From Fibrobacter sp. UBA1765 (lineage in GTDB: Bacteria; Fibrobacterota; Fibrobacteria; Fibrobacterales; Fibrobacteraceae): DNA of 43,089 nt. Positions 1 through 6,217 of this stretch are shown piece by piece; within the stretch, counting starts at the first letter, position 1; every line of letters starts with the position of its first letter. The DNA lies in assembly GCA_002314675.1 (NCBI GenBank), contig DCGZ01000166.1:5613-48701 (forward strand). Reading direction: 5' to 3'. The notes beneath the pieces were generated by a model, which was given only the letters and a program-made list of their open reading frames with translations, made no database searches and had not been told where the DNA came from. The translations under genes were made by a program, and so were the position numbers.

Positions 1-74
1 GGTGCTTGAGGAGTGAGGTCGGCGCAAAGCGCCTAGAGGAAATGTTGCAGTGGTCGGCTGTAGGCTGTCGGCAG
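1..74. repeat. Dispersed-repeat modules
   Basis: No gene is visible in 1-230. Positions 1-21, read on the minus strand, match 28724-28744 at 19 of 21 bases (a CCTCAAGCACC-type module). Positions 53-74 hold a GTCGGCTGT-type module containing an inverted repeat. A related sequence occurs inside the coding region at about 39803-39827. These look like members of a dispersed intergenic repeat family. Copy number elsewhere in the genome cannot be seen from here. Confidence 0.6.
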
Positions 75-87
75 AAAGTGTAACTTA

Positions 88-160
88 CCGTGTCTTTGCG
101 AGCGTAGCGCGGCAACCCAGAGCAAAGTTTTAGATCACCACGCCTACGGCTCGTGATGAC
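88..160. repeat. Head-to-head pair of REP-like palindromes
   Basis: Unit 1 (88-119) contains TTTGCGAGCGTAGCGCGGCA. Unit 2 (131-160) is built on the same scaffold in opposite orientation and is itself an imperfect hairpin with ATCAC/GTGAT arms. A third copy lies on the other strand at 28770-28799, and a fourth is read in frame inside the gene at 37196-40243 (39755-39785). The family resembles the widespread repeat whose accidental translation gives VIASEAKQS or CHCERSEA. That resemblance is from memory and was not searched. Confidence 0.65.
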
Positions 161-175
161 AAGCTAAGATGCAAG

Positions 176-230
176 AAATTCTTTCGTCTTTCGTCTACCA
201 GCGAAGCGGTCTTTCGTCTAATACTAGTCC
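176..230. repeat. TCTTTCGTC-type repeat
   Basis: Copies of CTTTCGTCT flank a short GC-rich palindrome-like core and run directly into the stop codon of the TlpA-like gene. The same arrangement (CGTCTCTCGTC, a GGCGCATCGCGCC core, then TCTTTCGTCTAA) precedes the dnaK stop codon at 3160-3206. Related GAGACGA repeats lie upstream of dnaJ at 2965-2995. Confidence 0.55.
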
Positions 231-770
231 CTAGTTCTTCTTTTCGTACTTGCCAAGTACAGATTTAACATGATCTAAGCTTGAATCCTTCATGCTTTCG
301 TAGCGGTAGAATGTTCCGTCTGGAAGCACAAGGAAGAGCACTGGAACGTAGCCCGTGCCGTAGAACGGTCCAAACTGCATTTCGGAATCCTGGAATACAG
401 GGATCGAAACGTTGAACTGGTCTATGAACATTCTGATGTCGTTCTTCTTGATGTTGCCGCCAATGGCAATGCCAATGCCCTGGATACCTTTCTTTTCATA
501 TTCCTTGACCATGTTCTGGTAGGTCGGGAAATGGTTGCGGCAATGCGGGCATTTGGGGCTAAAGTAATAGATTAAAAGAGGCTTGTTTGCAAAGTGGCTG
601 AATACGAGTCCTGGGTCATTTACACCGGAAAGGCTTTTGGAAAAATCAATCTTAACAGGTTCGTTTGTAAGGCTGTCTGTATGGACCTTGAACTGAGCTT
701 CGTTAGCGCCTTGTGCCATGGTAAATGTTGCAAAGGCAAGAACTGCCAATATAATCTTAAAGAATCGCAT
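231..770 (-). CDS. TlpA-like thioredoxin-fold protein, secreted
   Basis: The product is 179 aa. It begins with a signal peptide (MRFFKIILAV, then a hydrophobic stretch ending near AQGA). The thioredoxin-fold domain carries a CPHC active-site motif in the context FSPKCPHCRNHFP. A conserved proline segment (YVPVLFLVLPDG) lies near the C-terminus. The family (TlpA/AhpC-TSA-like) carries out thiol-disulfide exchange outside the cytoplasm. The start at 770 is preferred because a GGAG Shine-Dalgarno sequence lies 6 nt upstream. An in-frame start 11 codons earlier has no such signal. The gene stands alone and is divergent from the dehydrogenase at 979. Its substrate is unknown: it could serve cytochrome maturation or general redox repair. 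Confidence 0.8.
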   Translation of the reverse strand: MRFFKIILAVLAFATFTMAQGANEAQFKVHTDSLTNEPVKIDFSKSLSGVNDPGLVFSHFANKPLLIYYFSPKCPHCRNHFPTYQNMVKEYEKKGIQGIGIAIGGNIKKNDIRMFIDQFNVSIPVFQDSEMQFGPFYGTGYVPVLFLVLPDGTFYRYESMKDSSLDHVKSVLGKYEKKN

Positions 771-842
771 AAAAAACTCCGATATAGTTTCCTTAAAATA
801 CAAAAAAACAGGCTTAAAGGATATTTGTATGAATAAAAACAG

Positions 843-866
843 CTTTACAATTTAAGTATTGTAAAG
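843..866. promoter_or_regulatory. Perfect inverted repeat, operator-like
   Basis: CTTTACAAT and ATTGTAAAG form a perfect 9-bp inverted repeat around a 6-base centre, in the 208-bp divergent region between the TlpA-like gene and the dehydrogenase. No T-run follows it, so it is a better candidate for a protein-binding operator than for a terminator. A looser TACAATT/AATTGTA repeat lies just before the gene at 37196. Confidence 0.35.
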
Positions 867-978
867 GTACTTTCACTTAATTGATTTTCTACCGTAATTT
901 GTGAAATTTTTCTAACGAAAAAACTCTTATAGTTTTCTTTTTTGATAAATTATTGATGAATAGAATTAGGAAATAAAT

Positions 979-1740
979 ATGACAAGGTATGCTGTTGTTA
1001 CGGGGGCAAGTTCTGGCATTGGAGCGGAACTTGCTAAGGAACTTTCTGGTCGTGGTCTCGGCGTTATTCTTGTGGCTCGTCGCGAAGAGCGCTTACGCGA
1101 ACTTGCAAGTGGATTAGGCACGCCTGTTGAAATTTTTACAGCGGATTTATCGAGACGCTCTGAATGTGAACGCCTTGGAGAATTTTTAAGATCGTATAAT
1201 GTTGCCGTGTTTGTAAATAATGCCGGTTTTGGCGATTGCAGCGCATTCCTTGAAGGTGATGTCGAAAAGGAAATGCAGATGATCGATGTAAACGTTCGGG
1301 CGTTGCATTTGCTTTCAAAAATCGCCATCAAGCAGATGTCTGCAAATGGTGGCTATCTTTTGAATGTCGGTTCCTGTGCGGGGCTTATGGCGGCAGGCCC
1401 TTACATGGCTACGTATTATGCGACAAAGGCCTACGTGGTTAGCTTTACACAGGCTATAGCCGAGGAGCTTGCCGAAGCAAAGTCAAAAGTTCATGCAAGC
1501 GTTCTTTGCCCTGGTCCTGTAAATACCGAGTTTAACAAGGTTGCAAATGTTGAATTCTCCCTGCCTGGTATTTCTGCTAGGTTCTGTGCCAAGTATGCTG
1601 TTTGCCACATGCTGCGTCAAGATGTCGTGATTGTCCCGGGAGTGCTCATGAAGGTTGGCATGTTGCTGGGCAAGTTCCTGCCGCGCTCCCTGTACACAAA
1701 AATTGCGGCGCACCAGCAAAAGAAAAAGCTTGGCATGTAA
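979..1740 (+). CDS. Short-chain dehydrogenase/reductase
   Basis: The product is 253 aa, the usual length of a classical SDR. The N-terminal Rossmann motif TGASSGIG binds the nucleotide. NNAG lies near residue 80. The catalytic Ser is in NVGSCAG and the catalytic pair is YYATK (YxxxK). R-R residues after the second strand (VARREERL) favour NADP(H). The family reduces or oxidises alcohols, ketones or acyl intermediates, and the substrate cannot be read from the sequence. The C-terminus is basic (HQQKKKLGM). An AGGA ribosome site precedes the ATG. The gene is monocistronic and is followed at once by a terminator shared with the convergent dnaJ. Confidence 0.85.
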   Translation: MTRYAVVTGASSGIGAELAKELSGRGLGVILVARREERLRELASGLGTPVEIFTADLSRRSECERLGEFLRSYNVAVFVNNAGFGDCSAFLEGDVEKEMQMIDVNVRALHLLSKIAIKQMSANGGYLLNVGSCAGLMAAGPYMATYYATKAYVVSFTQAIAEELAEAKSKVHASVLCPGPVNTEFNKVANVEFSLPGISARFCAKYAVCHMLRQDVVIVPGVLMKVGMLLGKFLPRSLYTKIAAHQQKKKLGM

Positions 1741-1780
1741 AAAAAGAACTCCGTTCCATGAACGGAGCTCTTTTTGCTTT
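1741..1780. terminator. Bidirectional terminator, SDR/dnaJ
   Basis: Arms 1741-1755 and 1761-1775 pair over 15 positions with one mismatch (core CTCCGTT/AACGGAG) around loop CCATG. The outer ends are A5 and T5, so the hairpin can stop transcription from either strand. It starts directly after the SDR stop codon and ends 17 bp before the dnaJ stop codon. Confidence 0.85.
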
Positions 1781-1792
1781 TAATAGGATCCC

Positions 1793-2941
1793 TTACGAGA
1801 AGAAGTTCTTGACCTTGTCGAGGAATGATTCTTCCTTGGCTGTGTCCTTGTCTTTTCGAAGATCGGCGAGCTTCTGGTAAAGCTCCTTTTCTTCGGCTGT
1901 AAGGTCCTTAGGAATTTCAACCTGGACATCTACGAACAAACTGCCACGGTCGCCACGACCCTGGAGCTGTGGCAAGCCTTGTTCACGAATGCGAAGCGTG
2001 CTTCCTGGCTGAGTGCCGCTTGCAAGCTTGATGCTTACTTCGCCACCGTCTACGGTAGGAATGCGCTGCGTGCCACCGAGCACCAGCTTGTAGACTGGCA
2101 CCTTGATTTCGCAACGCAAATCGTCGCCGTCGCGGGTAAAGAAGTCGTCCTGCTTTTCGGCAATGATAACGAGCAAGTCGCCGCATGCGCCGCCGCGCGG
2201 GCCGCAATTGCCTTCGCCACGGAGTGTAAGGTACTGGCCTTCGCTAACGCCTTCAGGAATCTTGACCTGTATGATTTCTTCGACCTGGGTTCTACCTTCG
2301 CCGCCGCAAGCCTTACACGGGTTTGCTACGACTTCGCCAAGGCCGTTACATGTCGGGCAAACGGATTCAGTAACCATCTGGAAGAACGATTGCGTAACGC
2401 GACGGACCTTGCCCATGCCCTTACAGGTTTCGCAAGTCTTTGTGCTGTCGCCGCCCTTGCCGTTACAGGTTTCACAAGCCCTGTAACGTTTAAGCTTGAC
2501 CTTCTTTGTAGTGCCTTCGAAGATTTCCTTGTAGCTTAAAGCAACCTTGATTTGCAAGTCGTTACCGCGAGGTGGGCCAGAACGGCGTGCGCCGCCACGG
2601 GAACGTCCACCGCCAAAGCCTCCGAATCCACCGCCAAAGATATCGCCGAATTGGCTGAAGATATCTTCGAAACTGAATCCGCCGCCTCCGAAGCCGCCAC
2701 CGCCAAAGCCGCCACCTGGAGCGTTAAAGCCGAACTGGTCGTAGCTCTTGCGCTTTTCTGGGTTCGAAAGAACGTCGTAAGCTTCGGCTGCTTCCTTGAA
2801 CTTTTCTTCTGCAACCTTGTCGCCCGGGTTCTTGTCCGGATGGTACTTGATAGCGAGCTTCTTGTAGGCTCGCTTCAGTTCTTCGGCGCTTGCATCTTTT
2901 GAAACGCCAAGAACTTCGTAATAATCTCTTTTATCTGCCAT
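1793..2941 (-). CDS. dnaJ: Chaperone protein DnaJ
   Basis: The product is 382 aa, normal for type I DnaJ (Hsp40). The J domain (about 1-70) has the HPD motif in IKYHPDKNPGD. A Gly/Phe-rich linker follows at about 75-120. The cysteine-rich domain has four CxxCxGxG-type repeats: CETCNGKG, CETCKGMG, CPTCNGLG and CKACGGEG. The C-terminal substrate-binding domains follow. DnaJ delivers unfolded proteins to DnaK and stimulates its ATPase. The AAGGAG ribosome site lies 8 nt before the ATG and is enclosed in a small hairpin (2949-2961). A terminator separates dnaJ from dnaK, so dnaJ is probably transcribed on its own. No sigma-54 motif was found in front of it. Confidence 0.98.
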   Translation of the reverse strand: MADKRDYYEVLGVSKDASAEELKRAYKKLAIKYHPDKNPGDKVAEEKFKEAAEAYDVLSNPEKRKSYDQFGFNAPGGGFGGGGFGGGGFSFEDIFSQFGDIFGGGFGGFGGGRSRGGARRSGPPRGNDLQIKVALSYKEIFEGTTKKVKLKRYRACETCNGKGGDSTKTCETCKGMGKVRRVTQSFFQMVTESVCPTCNGLGEVVANPCKACGGEGRTQVEEIIQVKIPEGVSEGQYLTLRGEGNCGPRGGACGDLLVIIAEKQDDFFTRDGDDLRCEIKVPVYKLVLGGTQRIPTVDGGEVSIKLASGTQPGSTLRIREQGLPQLQGRGDRGSLFVDVQVEIPKDLTAEEKELYQKLADLRKDKDTAKEESFLDKVKNFFS

Positions 2942-2948
2942 ATAGTTC

Positions 2949-2961
2949 GCTCCTTCGGAGC
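2949..2961 (-). promoter_or_regulatory. Hairpin enclosing the dnaJ ribosome site
   Basis: In the mRNA sense the sequence is GCUCC-GAA-GGAGC: a 5-bp GC-rich stem with a 3-base loop. The AAGGAG ribosome site makes up the loop end and the 3' arm. The geometry resembles a minimal RNA thermometer, but such a short stem could also arise by chance. Confidence 0.3.
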
Positions 2962-2964
2962 TTT

Positions 2965-2995
2965 AGACGAGAGACGAGAGACGAAAGACGAGAGG
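2965..2995. repeat. GAGACGA short tandem repeat
   Basis: Near-tandem heptamers GAGACGA and AAGACGA lie upstream of dnaJ. They are the reverse-complement type of the CTCGTCTCTCGTC repeat at 3160-3175 downstream of dnaK, so the dnaJ-dnaK intergenic region is bracketed by inverted copies. Confidence 0.5.
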
Positions 2996-3080
2996 TGTAC
3001 CTAGAGTATTTCGAAACTGATCTCTTCGATGGTAAATTTTTTTACTTAAATAAATAAGCGTAAACGCCGCCTATTTTAAG

Positions 3081-3115
3081 CAAAAAGGATTGCCTGCATT
3101 TTTGCAGGCGAATCC
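3081..3115 (-). terminator. Terminator of dnaK
   Basis: GCCTGCA and TGCAGGC form a perfect 7-bp stem around TTTT. The stem is extended by GGATT/AATCC with one bulged base. Read on the minus strand it is followed by TTTTTGC. It lies about 92 nt beyond the dnaK stop codon and before the dnaJ leader, so the two chaperone genes are separate units. Confidence 0.8.
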
Positions 3116-3206
3116 TGTTTGTGACGAGTATTCTGGCAAGAGACGGACCCACTTGCATGTCTCTCGTCTCTCGTCCGTAGGCGCATCGCGCCGTTCTTTC
3201 GTCTAA

Positions 3207-5105
3207 TTAGTCAACTACTTCTGCGTCAACGACTTCTGGACCTTCGTCCTTCTTGTCGTTTGCAGAGGACTGCTGCTGTGCACCAGCGCCTGCTGCGCCC
3301 TGAGCACCGGCTGCTGCCTGTGCCATGGAACCGAGCATGTTCTGGAGCTTGTCCATTGCAGCCTTGATTTCGTCCTTTGTGCCGTTGTCCTTCTTGGCCT
3401 TGATTTCGTCGATAGCTGCCTGGAGCTGGCTCTTGGTGTCTGCCGGGATCTTGTCGCCGATTTCCTTGAGCTGGCTTTCTGCCTGGTATGCCATCTGTTC
3501 AGCCTGGTTCTTGATGTCTACGAGTTCGCGCTGTTCCTTGTCCTTTGCAGCGTTTGCTTCGGCATCCTTGACCATCTTGTTGATTTCGTCTTCAGAAAGG
3601 CCGCTGGAAGAAGTAATCTTGATGGACTGTTCCTTGCCAGTTTCCTTGTCCTTTGCAGAAACGTGCACGATACCGTTTGCGTCGATGTCGAATGTAACTT
3701 CGATCTGCGGAACGCCACGTGGCTTCTTCGGAAGGTCTGTGAGGTCGAACTTGCCGAGTGTGCGGTTGTCGCGAGCAAATTCGCGTTCGCCCTGGAGCAC
3801 GTGAATTGTAACAGCTGGCTGGTTGTCTTCTGCTGTAGAGAATACCTGGCTCTTCTTGGTCGGGATGGTGGTGTTACGGTCAATGAGCTTTGTCATGACG
3901 CCACCGAGAGTTTCAATACCGAGGGAAAGCGGGGTAACGTCGAGGAGCAAAACGTCCTTCACTGCGGAGTCGCCGCTAAGAACTGCGCCCTGGACTGCTG
4001 CACCGATAGCAACGACTTCATCCGGGTTAACGGTCTTGTTCGGGTCCTTGCCGAAGTACTTCTTCACAGCTTCCTGGACTGCCGGGATACGTGTAGAACC
4101 GCCGACGAGGATCACTTCGTCGATCTGGCTCATGGAAAGGCCGGAGTCGTTCAAAGCCTTGCGGCATGGTTCCATGGAACGTTCAACGAGGTGTGCTGTG
4201 AGCTGGTCGAACTTTGCACGGCTAAGGGTAAGATCCAAGTGCTTAGGGCCAGTTGCGTCAGCAGTGATGAACGGCAAGTTGATGTTTGTAGAAGTTGTTG
4301 CGGAAAGGTCGATCTTTGCCTTTTCTGCTGCGTCCTTCAAACGCTGGAGGGCCATGCGGTCCTTCTTAAGGTCGATTGTCGGGTTTTCCTTCTTGAATTC
4401 GTCGTTGATCCAGTCGATGATCACTTCGTCGAAGTTGTCGCCGCCGAGCATTGTGTCGCCGTTTGTTGCCAAAACGCTGAACACGCCGTCGTCGATTTCA
4501 AGAATGGAGATATCGAATGTACCACCGCCAAGGTCATAAACTGCGACCTTTTCGCTCTTCTTGGAGTCAAGGCCGTATGCAAGTGCTGCTGCTGTCGGTT
4601 CGTTCACGATACGGAGAACTTCGAGGCCTGCGATCTTGCCGGCGTCCTTTGTAGCCTGGCGCTGGGAGTCGTTGAAGTATGCAGGAACGGTGATGACTGC
4701 CTGGCTAACGGTTTCGCCGAGGTAGTCTTCTGCGATCTTCTTCATGGTCTGGAGAACTGCTGCAGAAATTTCTGGTGGTGCGAACTGCTTGTCGTCGATC
4801 TGTACGCGAACTGGATCGGAACCGGAGCCGATCAGGTGGTACGGCATGTTCTTTTCTGCTGTGGAGCATTCACCGGCTGTGCGGCCCATGAAGCGCTTGA
4901 TGGAGTAAATTGTCTTTTCTGGGTTGGTGATTGCCTGACGCTTTGCAACGTGGCCGACCAAACGTTCGCCATTCTTGCCGAATGCGACGATGGACGGGGT
5001 TGTGCGGAAACCTTCCGCGTTAGCGATTACGACCGGCTTGCCGCCTTCCATAACGGAAACGCAGCTGTTAGTTGTACCGAGGTCAATACCAATAATCTTG
5101 CTCAT
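3207..5105 (-). CDS. dnaK: Molecular chaperone DnaK (Hsp70)
   Basis: The product is 632 aa, the usual length. The N-terminal ATPase domain starts with IIGIDLGTTNSCV (phosphate loop 1). It contains AYFNDSQRQATKDAG, the AVYDLGGGTFDIS phosphate loop 2 and the VILVGGSTRIPAVQ adenosine motif. The interdomain linker DVLLLDVTPLSLGIET precedes the substrate-binding domain. The C-terminal lid is Ala/Gln-rich and ends in the acidic tail GPEVVDAEVVD. DnaK binds exposed hydrophobic peptides in the cytoplasm, with DnaJ and GrpE as partners. GGAG lies 8 nt before the ATG. The leader carries a sigma-54-type promoter and an upstream palindrome shared with grpE. No CIRCE element was seen. Confidence 0.99.
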   Translation of the reverse strand: MSKIIGIDLGTTNSCVSVMEGGKPVVIANAEGFRTTPSIVAFGKNGERLVGHVAKRQAITNPEKTIYSIKRFMGRTAGECSTAEKNMPYHLIGSGSDPVRVQIDDKQFAPPEISAAVLQTMKKIAEDYLGETVSQAVITVPAYFNDSQRQATKDAGKIAGLEVLRIVNEPTAAALAYGLDSKKSEKVAVYDLGGGTFDISILEIDDGVFSVLATNGDTMLGGDNFDEVIIDWINDEFKKENPTIDLKKDRMALQRLKDAAEKAKIDLSATTSTNINLPFITADATGPKHLDLTLSRAKFDQLTAHLVERSMEPCRKALNDSGLSMSQIDEVILVGGSTRIPAVQEAVKKYFGKDPNKTVNPDEVVAIGAAVQGAVLSGDSAVKDVLLLDVTPLSLGIETLGGVMTKLIDRNTTIPTKKSQVFSTAEDNQPAVTIHVLQGEREFARDNRTLGKFDLTDLPKKPRGVPQIEVTFDIDANGIVHVSAKDKETGKEQSIKITSSSGLSEDEINKMVKDAEANAAKDKEQRELVDIKNQAEQMAYQAESQLKEIGDKIPADTKSQLQAAIDEIKAKKDNGTKDEIKAAMDKLQNMLGSMAQAAAGAQGAAGAGAQQQSSANDKKDEGPEVVDAEVVD

Positions 5106-5169
5106 AATAGAGTCTCCTGTTTTAAAATCTTTGCCGCCAGTGGCGTGCTTTTTCTTTTTGCCCTTGTTG

Positions 5170-5188
5170 TAGCAAACCGCGTGCCAAA
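5170..5188 (-). promoter_or_regulatory. Sigma-54 promoter of dnaK
   Basis: On the minus strand the sequence reads TTGGCACGCGGTTTGCTA. It matches the -24/-12 consensus TGGCACG-N4-TTGCW at every conserved position, with the invariant GG and GC separated by 10 bases. Transcription should begin near 5160, giving a leader of about 55 nt before the dnaK ATG at 5105. The grpE promoter has the same motif and spacing. Confidence 0.8.
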
Positions 5189-5236
5189 GTTTTGAAAATT
5201 GCGTTTTTAGGCGAAAAATGCGGTTTGCTTGGCGTG

Positions 5237-5253
5237 ATGTTTCATTTTGAAAT
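5237..5253. promoter_or_regulatory. Candidate enhancer site upstream of dnaK
   Basis: ATGTTTCATTTTGAAAT contains the dyad TTTCA-TTT-TGAAA, centred 61.5 bp upstream of the -24 GG. It touches the grpE stop codon. All 17 bases are identical to 6058-6074 upstream of grpE. The position suits an activator of sigma-54 polymerase. No known family was identified for the motif. Confidence 0.55.
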
Positions 5254-5951
5254 TAAGCCTTGCCGCTTGAAACAATGACTTTTGCTGTTTTAAGGAGCTT
5301 TTCCTTGACCATGTAGCCCTTTTGGAATGTCATAACGACATGGCCTTCTGGAACGGTGTCGGAAGGCTGGTTCATGAGGGCTTCGTGATAGTTCGGGTTG
5401 AATTCTTCGCCAGTCGGGTCGAGCTGTACAAGGCCAGAGTCCGTAAGGATCTTTGAGAACTGGTTGTGGATCATTTGCATGCCCTTTTCGAAGCCTTCGA
5501 GATCCTTTGCCTTGTTTTCGTCGGCAAAGGCGCGTTCAAAGTTGTCGAGAACTTCGGAAAGCTTTTCGAGGAGCTTGCCGTTTGCTGTTTCGACCAGGGC
5601 TAGCTGTTCCTGGGCTGTACGGCGACGGTAGTTTTCGAATTCTGCCATGAGACGCAGGTTGCGGTCGTTTGCGGCGGCAAGTTCTGCCTTAAGCGATTCG
5701 GTTGCTGAGCTTGCCGAAGCATCTGCAGATTCGGTTGGCTGTTCGGCAGTTTCTTCGGCTGCGGCTTCTGTTTGTTCAGTGGTAGCTTCGGCTTGTTCGC
5801 TTGTTTCTTCTGCTGGAGCTTCGTTTGCGGCCTTTTCGGCTTCCTTGATGATTTCTTCTGCCTGGTTTTCTGCTTCGTTTGCCATATTTCCTCTCGGTTG
5901 GGTTTCGCCACGTTTGCGGAATTTGTTAAAAATGTCCTTGAAGTTGGCCAT
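5253..5951 (-). CDS. grpE: Nucleotide exchange factor GrpE
   Basis: The product is 232 aa. The N-terminal 85 residues are acidic and Ala/Glu/Thr-rich (low complexity, probably helical). The GrpE domain follows, with LRLMAEFENYRRRT near residue 100, FERAF, GMQMIHNQF, FNPNYHEALM and the closing VMTFQKGYMVKEKLLKTAKVIVS. GrpE drives ADP release from DnaK. The start is uncertain. The ATG at 5951 has only AAAAGG almost touching it, whereas an in-frame ATG at 5885 (22 codons later) has GAGAGG 4 nt upstream. Both begin Met-Ala-Asn. grpE lies upstream of dnaK with no clear terminator between them, so read-through is possible in addition to dnaK's own promoter. Confidence 0.96.
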   Translation of the reverse strand: MANFKDIFNKFRKRGETQPRGNMANEAENQAEEIIKEAEKAANEAPAEETSEQAEATTEQTEAAAEETAEQPTESADASASSATESLKAELAAANDRNLRLMAEFENYRRRTAQEQLALVETANGKLLEKLSEVLDNFERAFADENKAKDLEGFEKGMQMIHNQFSKILTDSGLVQLDPTGEEFNPNYHEALMNQPSDTVPEGHVVMTFQKGYMVKEKLLKTAKVIVSSGKA

Positions 5952-6000
5952 GCCTTTTAACTCTCGCTGTGGTTAATTGTTTAATTTTCGCCCTTTGGAA

Positions 6001-6019
6001 TAGCAAAAGCCGTGCCAAA
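6001..6019 (-). promoter_or_regulatory. Sigma-54 promoter of grpE
   Basis: On the minus strand the sequence reads TTGGCACGGCTTTTGCTA, a full match to YTGGCACG-N4-TTGCW. GG and GC are spaced by 10 bases as in the dnaK promoter. Predicted transcription start is near 5991, 40 nt before the upstream grpE start codon and about 106 nt before the alternative start. Confidence 0.82.
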
Positions 6020-6043
6020 AGCCCGTTTAGAGCATATTTTCAT

Positions 6044-6074
6044 TGTTTCAAAAGAAAATGTTTCATTTTGAAAT
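6044..6074. promoter_or_regulatory. Candidate enhancer sites upstream of grpE
   Basis: Two related copies lie in tandem. 6044-6058 reads TGTTTCAAAAGAAAA. 6058-6074 reads ATGTTTCATTTTGAAAT, identical over 17 bases to the site upstream of dnaK. The second dyad is centred 51.5 bp upstream of the -24 GG, exactly 10 bp closer than at dnaK. Confidence 0.55.
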
Positions 6075-6087
6075 GAGTACGGGGTTT

Positions 6088-6160
6088 TAGGGGTGTCCCC
6101 TAGGAGAGGGGGTGGAGAGCAACGTCAGTGCGAACCAGGGGGAGGCTTCCCCCCTTTTTT
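6088..6160 (+). terminator. GC-rich hairpins ending in a T-run
   Basis: TAGGGG-TGT-CCCCTA (6088-6102) is a perfect 6-bp hairpin. A second hairpin, GGGGGA-GGCT-TCCCCC (6138-6153), is followed by C and six T (6155-6160) and has the form of a rho-independent terminator. No plus-strand gene ends nearby, the nearest being at 1740. It may therefore attenuate a long sppA leader, end a short untranslated RNA, or be a dispersed repeat. Confidence 0.45.
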
Positions 6161-6192
6161 CTATATGGAGGGGATATTTTTTTTAGGCGTTC

Positions 6193-6208
6193 TTTAGACT
6201 ATTCTAAA
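6193..6208. promoter_or_regulatory. Perfect inverted repeat before sppA
   Basis: TTTAGA-CTAT-TCTAAA is a perfect 6-bp dyad ending 9 bp before the ATG at 6218. It overlaps a possible -10 sequence (TATTCT, 6200-6205). If that -10 is real, the sppA transcript would be almost leaderless. The start codon has no clear Shine-Dalgarno sequence. Confidence 0.3.
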
Positions 6209-6217
6209 TTACCTTTC

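Noticed and set aside
3081..3115. Possible third sigma-54 promoter in front of dnaJ
   Set aside because: On the minus strand GGCAATCCTTTTTGC has 11 instead of 10 bases between GG and GC, lacks the full TGGCAC, and is part of the dnaK terminator hairpin.
3663..5195. Long open frame of 510 codons antisense to dnaK
   Set aside because: The dnaK frame on the other strand is unmistakable. Long antisense frames are a known by-product of the codon pattern in Hsp70 genes. The Cys/Val-rich antisense translation has no family features.
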